Origin: Balneolaceae bacterium
GTDB lineage: Bacteria; Bacteroidota; Rhodothermia; Balneolales; Balneolaceae
DNA: 10,108 bases
Assembly: GCA_021767245.1 (NCBI GenBank)
Contig: JAASTO010000087.1
Span: 1 to 10,108 of the forward strand
Reading direction: 5' to 3'
Shown here: one piece after another, positions 7,104 to 10,108 of the stretch
Position numbering within the stretch: position 1 is the stretch's first letter
How the letters are laid out: every line of letters starts with the position of its first letter
Made by a program: the position numbers and the translations under genes
Notes under the pieces: generated by a model
The model's database searches: none
What the model was told of the DNA's origin: nothing
Seen by the model: only the letters and a program-made list of their open reading frames with translations

Positions 7104-8092
7104 GTCGCACTCTCCCGACAACACAAGAGTTTATAGATGGCATACTTTCCGGAAACCGGATGCTCCTTAGCCGCGCGATCACACTTGTCGAAAGTACAAA
7201 ATGGGATCATCATGAAATGGCGCAGGATATCATTGAGGGGTGCCTGCCTCATGCCGGAAAGTCTATTCGAATTGGGATAACCGGTGTGCCCGGTGTCGGG
7301 AAAAGTACTTTCATTGAAGCGTTCGGTAATTACATCATTGAAAAGGAAAACCGTTCATTGGCTGTGTTGGCTGTTGATCCAAGCAGTTCGAGGACTAAAG
7401 GAAGCATCCTTGGAGATAAAACCCGAATGGACACCCTCTCGAACAACCCAAAAGCCTACATCCGTCCCACTCCCACTTCCGGATCGCTGGGCGGTGTTGC
7501 ACAGAGTACGCGTGAAACCATCACGCTTTGTGAAGCGGCCGGTTTTGATACCATTCTTATTGAGACCGTTGGGGTTGGGCAGTCCGAAACCGCTGTACAC
7601 TCAATGGTAGATTTCTTCTTATTACTGATGCTCGCCGGTGCCGGAGATGAACTTCAGGGCATTAAGCGCGGCATCATGGAAATGGCCGACTCCATTGCCA
7701 TCAACAAATCCGATTCAGGAAATGAAGAGGCCGCCAAACGTGCTAAATCCGAATTTAAAAACGCACTTCACCTTTTCCCGCCAACCGACTCCGGTTGGAT
7801 TCCCAGAGTCACTACCTGTTCAGCTTATCACAATAAAGGCATTGATGAAGTTTGGTCGATCATTGACGAATTCATCCGTCATACCAAAACCAAAGGTCTT
7901 TTCGATGCCAAAAGAAAACAACAGGCCGTTTACTGGCTTGAGGAAAGCATCAATCAGGAGCTCCACCGTAAGTTTTATGAGAACAAGGAACTGAATACTA
8001 TGCTTCAAACCTTTCGGGAACAGGTTCAAAATGGAGAAGTCTCAACCCAAAAGGCAGCCAATCTGCTTATCGATCACTTTTTAAATACTTAA
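7100..8092 (+). CDS. meaB: Methylmalonyl-CoA mutase-associated GTPase MeaB
   Basis: G3E-family P-loop GTPase of 330 aa that gates adenosylcobalamin loading into MutAB and removes inactivated cofactor; the human equivalent is MMAA. Visible motifs: Walker A GVPGVGKST (62-70), the metal/switch region VDPSSSRTKGSILGDKTRM (92-110), ETVGVGQSE (155-163) and the guanine-specificity motif NKSD (202-205). A C-terminal helical dimerisation segment follows (about 270-330). The ATG overlaps the mutB TGA in the common ATGA arrangement, which supports coupled translation and chaperone supply in step with the mutase. Homologues are often labelled ArgK or LAO/AO transport ATPase in databases; that name is misleading here given the adjacent mutase. 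Its stop lies 23 bases before the next gene, with no terminator between. Confidence 0.97.
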   Translation: MSRTLPTTQEFIDGILSGNRMLLSRAITLVESTKWDHHEMAQDIIEGCLPHAGKSIRIGITGVPGVGKSTFIEAFGNYIIEKENRSLAVLAVDPSSSRTKGSILGDKTRMDTLSNNPKAYIRPTPTSGSLGGVAQSTRETITLCEAAGFDTILIETVGVGQSETAVHSMVDFFLLLMLAGAGDELQGIKRGIMEMADSIAINKSDSGNEEAAKRAKSEFKNALHLFPPTDSGWIPRVTTCSAYHNKGIDEVWSIIDEFIRHTKTKGLFDAKRKQQAVYWLEESINQELHRKFYENKELNTMLQTFREQVQNGEVSTQKAANLLIDHFLNT

Positions 8093-8115
8093 TCATTCAA
8101 GAATTTTCATCTATT

Positions 8116-9099
8116 ATGTCATACAGTAAACACACTCTTTCGCTTATCTTATTTCTATCTACCCTCGTCATTTTCTCTGGTTGTGGCAGCGACACGACAC
8201 CAACTCCAATTGATACCAACGAGCCTGAACCAAACACCGAATTTGCACCGGTAGGTACTTCTTCAACCCTGGACTTCGGAACGTGGAACCTGGAGTGGTT
8301 TGGTGATACCAGCCAAGGCCCCTCTAATGAGGATCTACAGCTTGATAACGTCAGTTTTGTGATATCCGGACTGGATCTGGATATCTGGTCGGTTCAGGAA
8401 GTTACTTCTACTTCCCATTTCAACGATCTGCTGGACAGCCTTGAAGGTTATGAAGGATTTTTAGCTAACAACCCAATTGTGGAAAGTGATTCTGCCTACT
8501 ACGAAGATTTTGGTAACAATGAACAGAAAGTGGGCCTGATTTATAAGTCTGATCTGGTCACGGTAAATTCGGCTCAACCCATCTTAACAGAATATGATTA
8601 CGAGTTTGCCGGCCGGCCACCACTTGAGGTTCAGCTCACTGCAAGCATTGGTAACGAATCTGCTGATATCGTAGCCATTTTGATCCATGCCAAATGCTGT
8701 ACTGATAATGAAGATTATGATAGAAAGCTGGCGGCTGCAAATGCCTTAAAATCATACCTTGATACCACCTGGCCTGATGCCCATGTGATGGTGTTCGGTG
8801 ATTTTAATGATGATATTGATGAGTCTATTTCTTCAGGCAAAGAATCCGTTTACAAGGCTTTTGTAGACGATTCGGACGATTACATTTTCCCAACAAAAAC
8901 ACTGTCTGATAACAATATCTCATCCACAACCGGATACCCTGACGTGATCGATCACCACCTGAATTCTAATGAACTATATGCGTTCTATGTGAGTGAGTCG
9001 GTCATGTCTTTTCAGCCTGAAGATTATATTCCGAACTATGAATCAACGACGAGTGACCACTACCCTGTGTTAACCCGTTATTCATTGACACAGAATTAA
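8116..9099 (+). CDS. Endonuclease/exonuclease/phosphatase-family lipoprotein
   Basis: Predicted lipoprotein of 327 aa. A hydrophobic signal segment (8-20) ends in the lipobox FSGC with Cys23, then a Thr/Pro/Asn-rich linker (24-50) reaches a DNase I-like metallo-hydrolase domain. Superfamily motifs are complete: TWNLEWFG (56-63, Asn58), VQEV (93-96, Glu95 metal ligand), LIHAKCC (189-195, His191), GDFND (228-232, Asp229 and Asn231) and SDHYPV (313-318, catalytic Asp314-His315). It should therefore be an active Mg-dependent phosphodiesterase or phosphatase anchored at the cell surface or in the periplasm. Extracellular nucleic acid is one plausible substrate, phospholipid or phosphorylated metabolites others; sequence alone does not decide. 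It follows meaB by 23 bases on the same strand without a visible terminator, so read-through from the mut operon is likely, though no metabolic link is apparent. It converges on cdaA. Confidence 0.92.
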   Translation: MSYSKHTLSLILFLSTLVIFSGCGSDTTPTPIDTNEPEPNTEFAPVGTSSTLDFGTWNLEWFGDTSQGPSNEDLQLDNVSFVISGLDLDIWSVQEVTSTSHFNDLLDSLEGYEGFLANNPIVESDSAYYEDFGNNEQKVGLIYKSDLVTVNSAQPILTEYDYEFAGRPPLEVQLTASIGNESADIVAILIHAKCCTDNEDYDRKLAAANALKSYLDTTWPDAHVMVFGDFNDDIDESISSGKESVYKAFVDDSDDYIFPTKTLSDNNISSTTGYPDVIDHHLNSNELYAFYVSESVMSFQPEDYIPNYESTTSDHYPVLTRYSLTQN

Positions 9100-9121
9100 G
9101 ATCTGCAGGAAAGAGTCCGGA

Positions 9122-9934
9122 TCAGCTGAGGTTCATATCGGTTTGGGAACTGAAGGCAACATCTTCTTCAAACTTCTGATTACCAAAGGATTCTTCCATC
9201 TCAGCCCGTAGCTTTTGAATGGTCAGTCCACTGGTGAGGGCTCCGTTCCGTGCAATGGAGATTCTGCCTGTTTCTTCTGATACCACGATCACAAACACGT
9301 TGTTTGACTCGCTGATACCCACAGCCGCACGGTGCCTGGTTCCAAATGAAGTTGAGATATTCGGGTTTTGTGAGATAGGCAGATAGCAGCTTGCTGCCAC
9401 GATCCTGTTTCCGCGGATCACAACGGCACCGTCATGCAGTGGAGTTTCCTTTTTGAAGATGGTGACCAGCAGCTCGCTTCTGATCTCGGCATCAATATTC
9501 ACCCCGGCATCAACCAGATCCTGAAGGGATGAAGTTCTTGCGAATACGATCAAGGCACCGATCTTGTTCTTCGACATTTCCTTGACGGCTTCGATCACCT
9601 CATCAATGGTTTTGTCAGAGTTGTTGGTCGTAAAGAATCGATCCAGGCTGGTGTTCGTCCCAAGGCGGTACAACAGCTTCCGGATCTCGGGTTGAAATAA
9701 AATGATCAGGGCAATGATACCCACATCCAGGATCTGACTCAGAATAGAATTCAGGGTTGTAAACCCAAGTATCCCGATCACCACATTCAGTATCACCACA
9801 AACAGGATGCCCAAGGCGGCCTGAATAGCAAACGTACCCTTCACCCAACGGTATAGATATACCAATACGAGCGCTATAATAAGCGTCTCGGCAAAATCTT
9901 TAATTCCGAATTCGAGAAAACCGATCGGGAACAA
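9122..9934 (-). CDS. cdaA: Membrane diadenylate cyclase CdaA/DacA
   Basis: Makes the second messenger c-di-AMP from two ATP. The 270-aa protein has three predicted N-terminal membrane helices (about 13-29, 36-56, 63-80), then a short linker and the DAC (DisA_N) domain with catalytic LHDGAVVIRG (166-175; Asp168-Gly169-Ala170) and GTRHRAAVGISE (198-209; Arg200-His201-Arg202). Both signatures are intact, so it should be active. A polar tail of about 20 residues ends the protein. The start is TTG at 9934-9932, supported by the strong ribosome binding site just upstream and the lack of a nearby in-frame ATG. It lies downstream of folP with a 15-base gap and is the last gene on this strand before a convergent neighbour. 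The cdaR and glmM genes that accompany cdaA in Firmicutes are not next to it. In c-di-AMP-making bacteria this class commonly governs osmolyte/potassium balance and wall homeostasis. Confidence 0.97.
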   Translation of the reverse strand: MFPIGFLEFGIKDFAETLIIALVLVYLYRWVKGTFAIQAALGILFVVILNVVIGILGFTTLNSILSQILDVGIIALIILFQPEIRKLLYRLGTNTSLDRFFTTNNSDKTIDEVIEAVKEMSKNKIGALIVFARTSSLQDLVDAGVNIDAEIRSELLVTIFKKETPLHDGAVVIRGNRIVAASCYLPISQNPNISTSFGTRHRAAVGISESNNVFVIVVSEETGRISIARNGALTSGLTIQKLRAEMEESFGNQKFEEDVAFSSQTDMNLS

Positions 9935-9939
9935 AGCTG

Positions 9940-9947
9940 CTCCTTTC
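9940..9947 (-). promoter_or_regulatory. Strong ribosome binding site that fixes the TTG start of cdaA
   Basis: Read on the minus strand, GAAAGGAG (9947-9940) lies five bases before TTG at 9934-9932 and two bases after the folP stop codon. It is the main reason to accept the non-ATG start and indicates that cdaA is translated from the folP message. Confidence 0.8.
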
Positions 9948-9949
9948 TG

Positions 9950-10108
9950 TTACTGTTGAGATTGAATTGCGTTGAATATACGAATAGAATCCGAAGCTTC
10001 CTCTACATCATGCACTCTCAGAATATCCGCCCCTTTCATAAGGGCATGATAATGCAGAGCAATGGTTCCGGCTAATCGTCCGTCTGTTGGCCGCCCGTTT
10101 AATATGGC
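9950..10108 (-). CDS. folP: Dihydropteroate synthase, 3' end (partial)
   Basis: The last 52 codons plus TAA (9952-9950) of a gene that enters from the right edge. The translated end contains NGRPTDGRLAGT and HALMKGADILRVHDVEEA, the C-terminal blocks of dihydropteroate synthase; the Arg and His of RVHDV contact the pterin pyrophosphate substrate in known structures. The enzyme condenses p-aminobenzoate with hydroxymethyl-dihydropterin pyrophosphate in folate synthesis and is the sulfonamide target. Only the tail is present, so completeness and start cannot be judged. It forms an operon with cdaA, a pairing I associate with Bacteroidota-type genomes. Confidence 0.93.
   Translation of the reverse strand, partial: AILNGRPTDGRLAGTIALHYHALMKGADILRVHDVEEASDSIRIFNAIQSQQ

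Noticed and set aside
7100..8092. Naming the GTPase ArgK, an arginine/ornithine transport ATPase
   Set aside because: This is a known legacy label for the family. The overlap with mutB and the MeaB motifs support the mutase chaperone role.

Overview
The window looks like an ordinary chromosomal stretch of a Bacteroidota/Balneolota-type bacterium (FCB group; Balneola or Gracilimonas relatives are my best guess). The reasons are moderate GC, few strong Shine-Dalgarno sites, Bacteroidota-like promoter words (TAnnTTTG type), two lipoproteins, a short methylmalonyl-CoA mutase small subunit and a folP-diadenylate cyclase pairing. The lineage is inferred, not shown. I found no RNA gene, CRISPR array, insertion sequence, phage gene or tandem repeat. 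The longest stretch without a gene is 173 bases (3377-3549).

Layout from left to right. (1) 6-1259, minus: a soluble protein of three PAS domains with no output domain. Its first PAS resembles a LOV domain with proline in place of the photoactive cysteine. (2) 1377-2180, plus: a lipoprotein with a formylglycine-generating-enzyme-like fold that lacks the catalytic cysteines. It ends at a perfect 11-bp hairpin terminator that also serves the converging gene 3. (3) 2219-3376, minus: an acyl-CoA dehydrogenase closest to the short/branched-chain type. (4) A 173-base divergent control region with an inverted repeat. (5) 3550-8092, plus: a tight operon mutA-mutB-meaB encoding both methylmalonyl-CoA mutase subunits and the G-protein chaperone. 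Junctions overlap by 1 and 4 bases. (6) 8116-9099, plus: an exported lipoprotein of the endonuclease/exonuclease/phosphatase superfamily. (7) 9122-9934, minus: the membrane diadenylate cyclase CdaA/DacA. (8) 9950-10108, minus: the 3' end of folP (dihydropteroate synthase), cut by the window edge and upstream of cdaA in the same operon.

The central block reads as one metabolic theme. The dehydrogenase would act on 2-methylbutyryl-CoA or similar short branched acyl-CoAs, as in isoleucine breakdown, which yields propionyl-CoA. After carboxylation and epimerisation, encoded elsewhere, MutAB converts methylmalonyl-CoA to succinyl-CoA for the TCA cycle, while MeaB guards the B12 cofactor. The two units are divergent and may share an operator. 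I see no clearly new multi-gene system. The best leads are the cysteine-less LOV-like PAS protein, the cysteine-less FGE-like lipoprotein and the inverted repeat between the dehydrogenase and mut promoters.
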